Part shown: positions 32,930 through 43,612 of the stretch, one piece after another
Position numbering within the stretch: the first letter of the stretch is position 1
Layout: every line of letters starts with the position of its first letter
Origin: Phoenix dactylifera
Taxonomy: Eukaryota; Streptophyta; Magnoliopsida; Arecales; Arecaceae
Reading direction: 5' to 3'
NCBI RefSeq assembly: GCF_009389715.1
Contig: NC_052400.1
Coordinates: 21,917,674-21,981,673 of the forward strand
Length of the DNA: 64,000 nt
Notes under the pieces: model-generated
Database searches by the model: none
What the model was told of the DNA's origin: nothing
The model's input: only the letters and a program-made list of their open reading frames with translations
Program-made: the position numbers and the translations under genes

Positions 32930-35900
32930 GGACATATATGTAGATATATATATATATATATGTGTGTGTTTGTGTATGTCTATGTGTATGTATATGCTTA
33001 TGTATGTCCATGTGTATGTATGTATTTTTAATGAGGTAGAAAGAATAAAAATAATCACATGTTTGAGTGCTTGTACGCGATGTTAAATTAAGCGTCCCTT
33101 TTCAAATGTCTGTCAGTCATCATTACATTGTTAACTATCAAGTACTTTGTTGCTTATAATTAAATTTTTGGAGCATGTAATTGGATGTTTTATCGATAAA
33201 CTTCTCAAAGTATGAATGGTTTTAGCTTGATTCATTGTTCAACTTTTTTTATTTGCTACCAGATAGGAAACTAGACCCGATTCTTAGCAAGCTGAATATG
33301 ATGCATGTTAAGTAGAGTATGGGTCTTACCATACCTGAACTTGACCTGAACACTTGATGAATCCTATGATATTTTCACTACCTGAATGTTTTTTGTACCT
33401 GACCTAATCCTGAATTGGCCGGGTATGGGACAAAATTTAGACCCTAAAGCCCAATGGATCTGTGTTTACTGAGACCCAAACCCAACCTGACTTCCTAGTT
33501 CCCTGGGTGCAAGTCTCAAATCCAACCCTGACTGTGCCCAGTTGCGCTAATAAATTCTTACCTATGTAAACATGCAAGTGCATTTCAGGAGTGCTTTCTT
33601 AAAAATTAAAACATGAAAAGAGGCTTGGTTCTCATATAAGTATTACTTCAGGAGTGCCTTCTTAATGATTTTGCAGAAGAAAAAATGATACCCAGCCCAC
33701 TCCATTGTCTTTGTTTAAGTTGTATTGCCACAACTTCCAATAAGGCACGACATATCACCTAAAATTACCATTATAATCTCAGCCAACCATCAATCAAGCA
33801 TCCAAAACTAAAAAGGGAAAATTCTAAAATTAGAAATGATTTCCCCTAGTAATCAGACTTATTATGCAGTACCATTTTATACCTATCAGTCCTTGTTTGG
33901 GCATCACTGTATGACTTTTCCTTCCAAAGGATGCTTTGCTCTTTGCTTTTCTTGTGGTCTGCACCCAGTTTCTTCAGTTGCTATACATACTTGACTGTTG
34001 GTGCTATTATTGGTTGGACTAGAATATCTTGATTACTTTGCTTTTAAGTTTGAAAAAGGCAAAGTCTTTGAGGCGCAGACCCTAATGAAGCTGTTGCAGC
34101 CAGATCAGAACATTAAGTTTGAGTTCAGAGTAACTGATCTTAAAGATACAGTTCTGAGTTAACTTAGACCAATTCTATAAGGTTTATGTCTTTGTGAAAA
34201 GACACAAGTAATTGAAAAATTGTGTGATGTAGAACTGGAGATGTGCTGAGATAATTAATTGAACCAAAACCAAGAATTCCTTGAGTCTTTGTTAGAAAAT
34301 TGGCACCCATCTTAGTTAGAATTTTCTTTTGATATAAAAAATGGATTTTATAACTTGAATGTTGAATTTGTTCTGTTGATCAGTAACTTCTTTAGTTGCT
34401 CTTGCTAATTCTAGTCTAATCCTATTAAATGTTTTATAGTTTCATATAGCAGATTTTTATCTCTAGTATTTACTCATCTTTGTATTTGATATTCTAAAAT
34501 GAATAGAGATGGACCTTACATATTAGTTCAATCGTTAGCGATAAGCTTTTGTCATTTGCACAAATCAAAACACACTATGCGATTCCCTTTACGTTGTTCT
34601 TTGATTGATGAACTCCTTCATGATGATTTATCTGATTGTCACCGAATTGAACATCAGTTGTTGGTACAGTGTCATAGGGGCTGTTTGGAGTTTTGAAAGT
34701 GGAGGTGCATGCAGCTTAAATTGCAGGTGCAGGCCAGCCAGCTTTTTTGGATGCCTGCAACTCAAAATACACGGGAGGTTGAGTTGCTTGTTGGGTTGTA
34801 ACTCAGAACTATTGTGTGGTAAGTCAACTTGCGGTTAAAATGGCCGTTGGACGAGTTGCAGCCACTCAAGTAGGTATCTTAATGAAAAAAAAAGATTTCC
34901 CTCTTCCCTTCTCTCCACTTCACCGCCGCCTCCTTCTCTGCCACTGCCCACCCACTTTGCCTCTATGCTGCTATGGGGCCACCTCTAGCCCCCCACCCCG
35001 TCCCTCTCTACCTTATCCGCCTTCCTTAAGGCTTGCACCATTACCTGCTTCCTCTCCCTGGCACCCAGATCCACCCCATGCCCTTGCTGTTGGCGACTTT
35101 GATGCCAAAAGTTTTGCCTGAAACGTCCTCATCTTCACGTACATCGAGTACTCCAACTTGATGTCTACTCGCAAGATGTTCGATGGAACATCTGTCAAAG
35201 ATGCCCCTCCTTTATTCTAAACTCTCATCGAAACATAAGAAGTGAGCTTTCTTGTAATTTAATTGCTGCAACTTAAGTTGCAATGCTACTTCAACTACAG
35301 GACTCCAAATAGTCCCTTCATGAGAATTCATGAACTGAACTTCGAGTCAGCTGTTATGTTAGGTATTAGATGGTCTGATCCACCAGCTATGTGGTGTTCT
35401 AACCACCTGCACCTGGATAAACCGACCATAATGCCATTCCTCTGTGTTCTTTGTTTGTTTGTTTGGGAGGCTGAACACAAATTTGGATGGCACCAGTTTG
35501 CATGGAGCCTGCTGCTCATAAGTTTTTATACTATCCTCAGTCCCTTCAAAATGTTGCACATAAACAACCAATGGCTTGAATGATGGCTTGCACTTGATTT
35601 AGCCAGCAAAACCTCCAAGCTGTTCAGTTCATGGCTATTTGGTCATCTGTGTCAATTCTAATGTGCAAGTACCGCATCCTTTGTTCCAAAAGTGCTTATT
35701 TGTGCTACTTTATAACTGAAACTTGGAAAAGCGCTCATGAAGTTCTCAGGGTTTTGGTGGTTTCCATAACTCCACCATATTTGCTCTACCAGCTTTTATC
35801 ACCTGTGTCATATGTACCACACTTTAGTGGGAACATAATCACAAGTTCAGCGCAAGAGAATAATTTGACTAGGCATAAATAATAGGAATTCAGAAAAAAA

Positions 35901-37603
35901 GACCAAATTTATCAATGGTTTAAAAGAGTTAGGATAGATAAAATCACAGAAAATATGAAGAATGTAAAATTTTGATACATTTGTATACTTATTTGCACAA
36001 AAACATGTATGTTAGAGGCAAGAATAGAGCAAAAGAGAGCAAGTACAACAGCGCCAGTGACAACATATATCATCATTAAATTTGTAATGCAACAAAAAGG
36101 CTATGTGAGGCTGTTCATATGAATCATGGTTTTAACAATTAGCATTTCCACTTCTTGTCTTTTTGAAGTCACTTCTAACAATCTAACCATACTAATGGTC
36201 AGGCAGTGGTCGGGTTCATCCAATCAAGCTTAATCTGTAATAAGGTAATTGCCATACAAGGTTTGCTTGCTTTCTTAGGGCCTATTTGGATCTTTTTATA
36301 GGATTGGGCTAAAAATTCTGCAGGATTCGTGGATTGGGCTGCCCATTTAAACATGGCTCTATCAACCAAACACCTTCTAACCCAAATCTTGTGGGAAGGG
36401 AAAAAAACCCTCCATGGGTCTTTTTTCGAAAAGCCCAAAAGCTGGGTTTCGGGCTTGGATTTGGGCTGATCGTTATAAGATACGAGTTGGATGGGCCAAG
36501 AGGCTTGATTGCTGCAAGATTTTCAACCTAATCCTGTAGGAATATCCAAGCAGGCCCTTAACGTGGTGTTTGCTCCAGCTTAAAGTACTTTCCTTGAATA
36601 TGCACTTTGATTATGTTACCAATGTAGCACCTTTCCTATAGCATCTATATATTGAGCCATTTGCACCTAAAGCCCTTTTATGATATCTCTGATGATTTGT
36701 TTTTCTTCATGAATACATCCGCAGCTATATCTATCCTACGGAATTGTATCTTCCTTCATACCCCTTTCCGGCTGAACTTGATTCTAAAACCGTATCCTTC
36801 TGCCTGATTTCATGGCTACTAGTGTTTCTAAGAAAAGTAAACTGTTCCGAGCTTCTGAAAAAACTAGTTGGGTATTACGACAGTTATCTTGAACAGGAGC
36901 GTATTCCCGAAAAAACAATCATTTACCCTCAACAATTAGGAAGATCTTCAAGTTTTTTAGCCTCTCCTAAGGTTGGAAGTTGTTGTAACCCATTTTATGT
37001 CTGTCATATGGCCATGCTATTAGATGCCTTATTGCCTTAACTCTGCCATGATTCATGATTGTTCCTACAGCATCTATCTCCTAGCAATTTTTCTTATATG
37101 CTATATTGTGATGTTACTGTTTTAATTTTGTACTTGACAAGTCTGTGCTCCTGAATACAGCTCTACATCTGTAGCTAAAGAAAGAGGTACGCATTGCCTT
37201 TTGCTTATTGCTGTTGAAAAACAAAATGTTTCAGGTTGCCGAGCGGGCCCTGTTCTTGTGGAACAATGATCACTTGATGAATCTGATTGCACAGAATCGG
37301 CAAGTAATTCTGCCCCTTATTTACCCAGCTTTAGAAAGGAATGCCCGGTGTCACTGGAGCCAGTCTGTTCTGAATGTAACAATGAACATAAGGAAGATGT
37401 TCTCTGATATGGATGGGGATCTGTTTTTGGCTTGCCAAAGGAAGTTCCAAGAGGAGGAAGACAAGCGTGGGGTGATGGAGGAGAGGCGAAGGCTGATCTG
37501 GGAGCGTCTTGAAACTGCTGCTACATTCCAACCGGTTACCAGAAACACAGCTGTCCTGGTAACACCTGTTAGGGTTCCTCTTGTAGCTGCTACCCTCACA
37601 TAA
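28740..37603 (+). CDS. PP2A regulatory subunit B' (B56 family)
   Basis: The B56 subunit targets the protein phosphatase 2A core (scaffold A plus catalytic C) to specific substrates in cytosol and nucleus. Two coding exons, 28740-29894 (385 codons) and 37235-37603 (122 residues plus stop), give 507 residues, the usual plant B' size. The protein starts [15 protein letters not shown], followed by a variable Ser/Asn/Gly-rich region. The B56 HEAT-like repeat core then runs from about residue 75 to 490, with family words such as [37 protein letters not shown] and [17 protein letters not shown]. The start is the first Met matching the plant family; an in-frame upstream non-ATG stretch is leader. The two exons are separated by a 7340-bp intron (29895-37234). 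Two MITE-like elements, at 34677-35316 and 36278-36557, lie inside it. A 72-bp tandem duplication spans the stop codon. Confidence 0.95.
32290..32409. repeat. 60-bp tandem duplication in the PP2A B' intron
   Basis: The word TGTTTAGCCTACTA occurs at 32311 and again at 32371. The flanking TTACTTGTTTGTTC and (G)GAGGTGG words keep the same 60-bp offset. The copies differ by only a few bases. Confidence 0.85.
32660..33540. repeat. Degenerate repeat block with microsatellite core in the PP2A B' intron
   Basis: Blocks of ACCC/CTGACC-rich sequence at 32660-32860 and 33300-33540 share words such as CCTGACC and CCCAAGCCTGAC. They flank a compound (TC)n(TA)n(TG)n stretch at about 32890-33030. This looks like a decayed DNA element, but I found no clean ends. 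Confidence 0.4.
34677..35316. mobile_element. MITE-like element in the PP2A B' intron
   Basis: About 640 bp lie between inverted ends GGGGCTGTTTGGAGTTTTG and, reverse-complemented, GGGACTATTTGGAGTCCTG. The next internal bases also pair loosely: GTTGCAT/TGCAACTC-type words occur near both ends. The interior has a CT-rich stretch (34900-35090) like that of the larger Tourist-type elements. No convincing target duplication is visible, so placement in Tourist or hAT is open. Confidence 0.6.
36278..36557. mobile_element. Tourist/PIF-type MITE, TTA target duplication
   Basis: The 280-bp element is flanked by TTA on both sides (36275-36277 and 36558-36560). The inverted termini extend about 45 bp with moderate divergence: GGGCCTATTTGGATCTTTTT on the left and GGGCCTGCTTGGATATTCCT (reverse complement) on the right, both continuing into AGGATT(G/A)GG. 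It lies near the 3' end of the large PP2A B' intron, about 680 bp before the acceptor. Confidence 0.88.
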
Positions 37604-37740
37604 TTGGGATTTATCTCCACCTCGTTACCTCTAGTTTGCTTGGTGAGAGACGTGGAAACCGCCAACCCCACATAGCTGGGGTTTATCTCCGCCTCAATAC
37701 CACTATTTTGGTTGGTAAGAGATGTGGTTTGCTCCACCAG
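37597..37740. repeat. 72-bp tandem duplication across the PP2A B' stop codon
   Basis: Copy 1 starts CACATAATTGGGATTTATC at 37597 and copy 2 starts CACATAGCTGGGGTTTATC at 37669, exactly 72 bp on. Both continue through TCTCC(A/G)CCTC, TTGGT(G/A)AGAGA(C/T)GTGG. Copy 1 holds the TAA stop (37601-37603). Copy 2 has TAG at the matching in-frame position (37673-37675). Confidence 0.9.
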
Positions 37741-40700
37741 CATGTTATTGAACGCATCTGAATGCCTTGTTAAGCTTCCTGTATTGAATTGCTGCTGTTG
37801 TTAGGCCAGGGAAGCTGTGTTTTCTCAAAGTATTTTTCACAGCCATTATCTGTACCACATTTGTATTATTCTGCGAGAATATATTACAAGTGGCAAACTT
37901 GTTTCTTGCCCCTCTTGAAGATGAGGTTGATTGACAGAATCTGGTACGGGGCTGATGTATTGTTGGTTATTCTTACTACCATTTTTGTGCTTAGTGCGAT
38001 CAGTTGCTGGAGTGAGCTTGTCAAATGATCTCATCCAGTTTCTCCTTGCTGGTGGGCATCACTGCAAGAAAGCAGGGGCACATTATTATTTTTGTGCACT
38101 AAGGAAAAAGCCTGGCCAAAATCCCGTTGAGAGCAGGGATTGAACTCAACTCATTGGTATCCTACTATTAGTAAGTTCATCAACTCAGCTGGTTGGCACC
38201 TGCAGGGATACAGATTCATGTAGTTTATTACGGCCATAATTCAACCCTGTAGACCGTAAACAATTTTCAGTTATGGATGCTATCATACCAACATGACCTT
38301 GAGTATACCTTGTTTTTTGAAATAAAAGGAAAAAAAACCCATGAATGCACATATTTATCTTGTAGTTGATCGATCTCTTCTGTGCAGCATCAGGACAACA
38401 GAAGGATTTATCTTTCTTCACATGAATCTACCGTTGGACTGTGCAATAGTTGCTTCAAGATCTATACAGATGGATGAATAAGAGTTCGAAATGCTTTAAT
38501 TTCTGTACAGGATGTGATCCAACAGTCAAATGTCATGAAAAGGGATCAATTATTCTGTCGTGCGAAAGGTGCAATCCAAACCCTACCCCAGCGGCCATGC
38601 ATCAGGAATGTGATGAATGCTTATTGTCAACACCTACCGGAGGAGAGGAGACCCCAAACCGACGGCTCTGTTTTTGTCAATATGCTTGCAGAGCATTTCT
38701 GAGCCAACGTCACTCTGTTTGAAATGAACGGATTGGTCGTTGCCAACTCAAAATCATGTGGTTGTCTGTCAATAAATTAAGACCAATCAACAGTTCTTGT
38801 GACTGGATGCGTTCTGCGATTCCACATTACAACAAACTGCATTCGAAGGCAAAGGCTAAATTCTTAAAATTATGTGGAAGAGTTGATTTCAGGAGGAAGT
38901 TATTATGCCTTACATTGGTTGCACATAATGAAACAGATAAACCGGCGTTGCTCACTATGAACAAAGTCAAAAATGACAGCAAAGCTAAAATGACCTGCTA
39001 AGCTCTATCCGGTTTTGTTCGATGACAGCAACCCAGTGGTGGGTGGGACATCTCTTCTTTATTTGTTAGGTTGCTTTCAACATGTCTTTGTCGTTCAACA
39101 TATCTATATTTCAACTTGTCTTAATAGAATCTATTATTTTCTTTTGGATTTCATCAGATTTAGGTGGACCAGGTTAGTTGGTCAGCATTGTCTCTTTTTT
39201 TGGTATATTTTTCTTTCCAATCATATTATTTTGAGCAGGCCAAACCACTTCTTGGGATGTCTTCTTTTAATGACTGAAGAGTGAAGATGAAACCAAGCCC
39301 GTTAAAGATGAAACCACCTGCTCAAATATTTTTTTCTACTCGATCACGTTCTTTGTTTGAAGCTTCTGCCAATCCAATGTAAACTATTTTTATAAATAAA
39401 TCAAGAGAAATGGCACAAGGTCCAAATCTATTGCCAAAAATCTTCTATCCAGTGGCCAAGCAGAACTTTTGAATCGATGTTCTATACCGCAAACTCAGTT
39501 GTTAACCGCACCAATTCTGAAAATTACACCAATGTCCTCTTGCCACATGTAATTAGTCAATTATGCAGGAAAACTTGTTGGTGATGCGTTTGGGCCCCGC
39601 AACAGAAATTAGTCAGCTTATGAAGGGAAACACTTTGTTACCCTTAGATCCGATTACATTAGTCAAACTAATAGTAGATCTAGGACCGTGTCCCTCAGTT
39701 TAATGAGGAACCGGTGGTCCAGTGGCAACTCTTTTGGGGAAATATCCATTCTCAACTCCTAGATAATCCACTGAACGTTGGAGTCGCAAATCTTGTTTGA
39801 GATATGTCAAATAACATCACCTAGGAAACATATTATTGCCCATTCTCAATTTCATGATCATCTCATGGATACTGAAATTTTAAATCTAAATTTTATTTTA
39901 AGAGAGAGAGAAAAATTAACACCTACTATAATTATCCATATCCGGATTTTTGGAGATACGCCATGCAAAAATCAAACCCAAACTTTCTCTCTTTTATAGA
40001 AAGATGCGACCATAGGAGGAGTAATAATTTTGATATTTAAAATAATACGACGTGCGAAAAAAATTTAAAAATACTTTTAGCATGAATGATGTAATTTGAT
40101 GGTTGAAATGACCAAATAAGAAAAAATTTAGGCTTGGCAGGAGAAGCTAAGTCCATGACCCTAACTTATAGGAATAGCAAAAATTACATATTTTTATAAG
40201 CTCGAGTTGTATTAATTGTGAAAAAGAACAGTTTTCACGGCACATTAGCTACTAGATCATGCATTCTATAGATCTCAACGCAAAAGTGGTGAGACATCAT
40301 TTTGCATGAAAGATACGGCCAAAGCCCTATTTTCGCTGTGTTCGCTGTCTGAAAATTATTTTTTTGATGGATTTAGGTGTTGTTAAAAATTGTCTTAACT
40401 TCTCTTAAATAGGAAAGTGCCAAACAGTACTGCCACCAGTCATCCTTTCATTTGCCACCCTAGTTTATCCACCGGACATGACAGGATGGGCATCTTAGAG
40501 GTGGGTGGTCGTGGTGTCGTTCTAGGCCCTACATACTTCGCAACCAAATATAAACTTCTATTATATTACACACACACACACACATATATATATATAAATA
40601 AATAATAAATAATTTATTTCTCGGCAATAGTAGGTTTGGAAACAGCGGGGGCCCTGCAGCAATACCTTTTTAATTTTCTGGAGGCGCATCAATCCACGGC

Positions 40701-40865
40701 ATGCGCCCATCGGTTAGGGTAAATCCGTCTTATTTTTCCTCTATTTGTTGGAATCCAGATCGTCTCTATTGGGCCTAATCAAACCGGATACGGGGAATTG
40801 GGCCGGGTTGGTGGTAGGAACAAAGATAGGAAAGAGACTGCGAATAAAAAAAGATTCAGATGGAG
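37741..40865. other. Intergenic spacer between PP2A B' and CYSTM genes
   Basis: The first few hundred bases are probably PP2A B' 3' UTR. The rest is mixed AT-rich spacer with an (AC)n(TA)n microsatellite at 40568-40596. A Cys-rich frame at 38450-38722 has no recognisable fold and I do not support it as a gene. Confidence 0.4.
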
Positions 40866-40898
40866 CCTTCCTTCCTTCCTTCCTTCCTTCCTTCCTTT
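40866..40898. repeat. (CCTT)n microsatellite
   Basis: About eight CCTT units lie 56 bp upstream of the CYSTM TATA box, so length changes could alter promoter spacing. Confidence 0.95.
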
Positions 40899-40953
40899 GG
40901 ATGCAAAATTCCTATCGCTCTCTCTGTCTCTCTTCGTTTGATTACTTTGGGGA

Positions 40954-40960
40954 TATAAAT
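40954..40960 (+). promoter_or_regulatory. TATA box of the CYSTM gene
   Basis: TATAAAT lies 48 bp before the ATG at 41008. This implies a very short leader of roughly 20-25 nt if used in the standard way. Confidence 0.5.
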
Positions 40961-41007
40961 TATATATCGTGTGGAAGAGAGAAGAAGAGAAGAAACTGAG
41001 AGCGAAG

Positions 41008-42572
41008 ATGGACGCGCCGCCGAGCTTGCAGGAGATGTCGTACTTCGAGCACGTCCAGAAGCGCAACGAGGACAAGGGCTGCCTCTACGCCTGGTTCTCT
41101 CTCTCTCTCTCTCTCTTGTTCTTTTTTCGAATTTTTTGGCTTGGGTGATGCCTGACGTCCGATGAACATCGGACGGTGCTTTCTCTCTGGCTCGGACTCA
41201 ATTCGGCACCTCGAGATGGTGTGCCAGCGGGAGGAAGGAAGAAACTCTTTTTCTTACGCTTTCGGGCGGATACGGCGTCAGAGTTGGGATGGGATTGCTT
41301 TGGGGTCGTTGATGAATTATGATAGAAAGTATCTTAAACAGAAAAGAAAAGAAGGAAAGCCAACTCCTGTTCCTTCTTTGGTCCGTGGTGTGGGAAACTC
41401 TGTATGATCATATCAATTAGTATCTTAAGAATGTGAAATATCTCAATAAATCTAATGATTATTTTAAGGTAAAAATAATATTCTTAATTCGCTGATCAAT
41501 CCCTCTGGATATTTTCAAAAAAAAAAACTTTCGTTTTGATTGGTTTATACCAAACATAGATTTTTTAAAAAATAGGGTAAAGATTAGCCCCTTCGAATGT
41601 TAAAAAAAAAAAAAAAACTGTTGTCTTTTGCATGCAACTACCAGGATTTTTCTTGGACTAACGACATGGTCGCTCCTGACACGAGCTTAAGATGTCAGAA
41701 CTTGGAGAAGGCTTCGGGTTTGTGTGGAGTGGTACCGTTGTGGTTTTCTAATTTGTAGGCATAAATCAAAGCAGGACAGTGCGCAGAGTCCCCGTGATTT
41801 CTGGTACCGCTGTCACTTGTCTGACTTATTGTCCGTGATTTCTGGACCAAAAACATCGAGACCCAAGTATGTAAATGAAAGCGATCTTTTCTTACCGTGC
41901 ATCATAGAGGCAAACCTGGAAGTCTCTCTTGTGGATATTTATTCATACAAATTACGGACCTCTTGTGGAAATTGATTCTCTCAATATGAGCAATATTCTG
42001 CTATAGTCTCTATTGTTTTTCTCAAAATTTATTCAAGAATTTCTGAGAAGTTTGCAAAGATCACCAAATAGAATCGAGAAAAAAAGAACAAATTATAATA
42101 GTAAAAAATAATCAAACTTATTATATAATCATCTGGACAAAAAAAGAGGTGCCCGCTCACTGGGGTGAAAGAAAGAAAGAAAACAATACTACACTAAACT
42201 AATAAAATGCAAACTATTTCCAAAAAACAAACAGCATACACTAATGCACAAGGGGGGTGTATATACTCGCCTTCAACTGTATCGCTACACTACGTAGGCA
42301 TAGTCAATTTATAACAGCCTCCATAACTGTAGCAAGATAAGATATGTCATATTTTATTTGGAGATGAATCAGCCTCACCAATTTTTTGTCATGTCTGCAG
42401 CTGTATGATTAGCCTTCCTGGTTTTACCTTCCAAATTTTATATATTTCACTTATTGATTTAATCATTCTTCTTGTCTAATTCCTTTGCAGCTTGTTCGCA
42501 CTGTGCTGCTGCTTCTGCTGCTATGAGACCTGCGAGTGCTGCCTAGACTGCCTCTGCTGCTGCTGCAGTTAA
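41008..42572 (+). CDS. CYSTM (cysteine-rich transmembrane module) microprotein
   Basis: Two exons, 41008-41093 and 42491-42572, join in frame through a split Cys codon and give 55 residues. The N-terminal half ([19 protein letters not shown]) is polar. The C-terminal half starts [20 protein letters not shown] and continues as a nearly unbroken Cys-rich hydrophobic stretch with about 15 cysteines, ending CCCCS. This matches the plant CYSTM family: short tail-anchored plasma-membrane proteins linked to stress and pathogen responses and able to pair with each other. The intron is 1397 bp with GT..TTTGCAG borders. The signature Cys module lies wholly in exon 2 apart from the first two cysteines, so gene finders based on single frames would miss it. 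The family fit is clear; the specific role is unknown. Confidence 0.9.
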
Positions 42573-43471
42573 CCATGCAGAAAAGAAAGTGGAACAACAT
42601 AATACCAGAATGCCCTATATCTCTTTTGTATTTGGAGTTTGAAGTATTCTGTCTAAAATAAAATATGTAGCTCTGATGTGGACTACTTGCTTACATTGTT
42701 TTTGCGTCTCTAAGAATGCTGTGAACAACTATGTTCCTTTGGAATATATGCTAGAACCCGTAATATATTAGTGTGTACTTTGCATTGCTTTGCTGCATCA
42801 TTTCTTTCTTTGTAATTCAACTCATGCAGAGAGGTACAAACCTCTATAGGCGAGGATCAAATACAAATTTTGCGCTTGAAGGGTTAACTGGGCTTGAGAA
42901 TGCAGAATTGATTACGCTGCTTGAGGTACTAGACATCAGGTCTCTCATTTCCATCTTTGTTCATTTTGTGCCAAGAGCCTCACTGTCTATCTTGACCATG
43001 CTAAATTCTCCAATCCTGTTCAATTTCATGACATTTAGTTTCGGATTTAAGTGCTTGTATCTATACTAGGGCGTGTTAAATACAGCCACCTTTAGGTAAA
43101 AAAGAATGCAACATTGGATGTCAGCACTAGCATAAGAAGAAATGCAAATTAACATGCAAGGCATCCATCTACATTACCTTTTTGATAATGTGATGAAGTC
43201 ACTAGTCTAACCAAGCTTTCCAAAAGGTGTTAAACTGTTACTATCAGAGGAGGTAAATGAAGATCTTTTAGAAGTTTTTAGAAGTTCTGCTTATCAGACA
43301 CACAAAGTTGCATTGCAGAGTGAAGTGGACATTCCTTCAGAAAATTCACATAACTGCTGCATTGATACTGCAATACAGATGAGTGTAGTCTTAGGAGTTT
43401 AGCAGCCTGACGTTAGTACATCAAACCAATATGCAATAATTGAAACAAAAACAGGACCCAACCACAACCCC

Positions 43472-43502
<31 letters not shown>

Positions 43503-43612
43503 AAAGAGGCACAGTGGCTAACTATTTGCTTATTATGGTACAACTATAGGTACGATCTACCACTTATTGTCAAATGAGTGATAAATAAGGATGAGAGCAT
43601 CCGGCCAAGTGC
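42573..43612. other. Convergent intergenic region between CYSTM and PGR-like genes
   Basis: Holds the 3' UTR of the plus-strand CYSTM gene (AAATAAAAT-like signal near 42655) and the 3' UTR of the minus-strand membrane-protein gene. The frame at 42773-43069 has no recognisable domain. Confidence 0.45.
43468..43505. repeat. C25 homopolymer followed by A13
   Basis: A run of 25 C followed directly by 13 A lies just beyond the stop of the minus-strand gene. Such long C runs are rare and prone to sequencing or assembly error. Confidence 0.95.

Noticed and set aside
34816-35121. 101-codon Pro-rich frame
   Set aside because: It lies in the CT-rich interior of a MITE-like element in an intron.
38450-38722. 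Cys-rich 90-codon frame
   Set aside because: The Cys spacing matches no finger or secreted-peptide family I know and there is no signal peptide. Probably chance.
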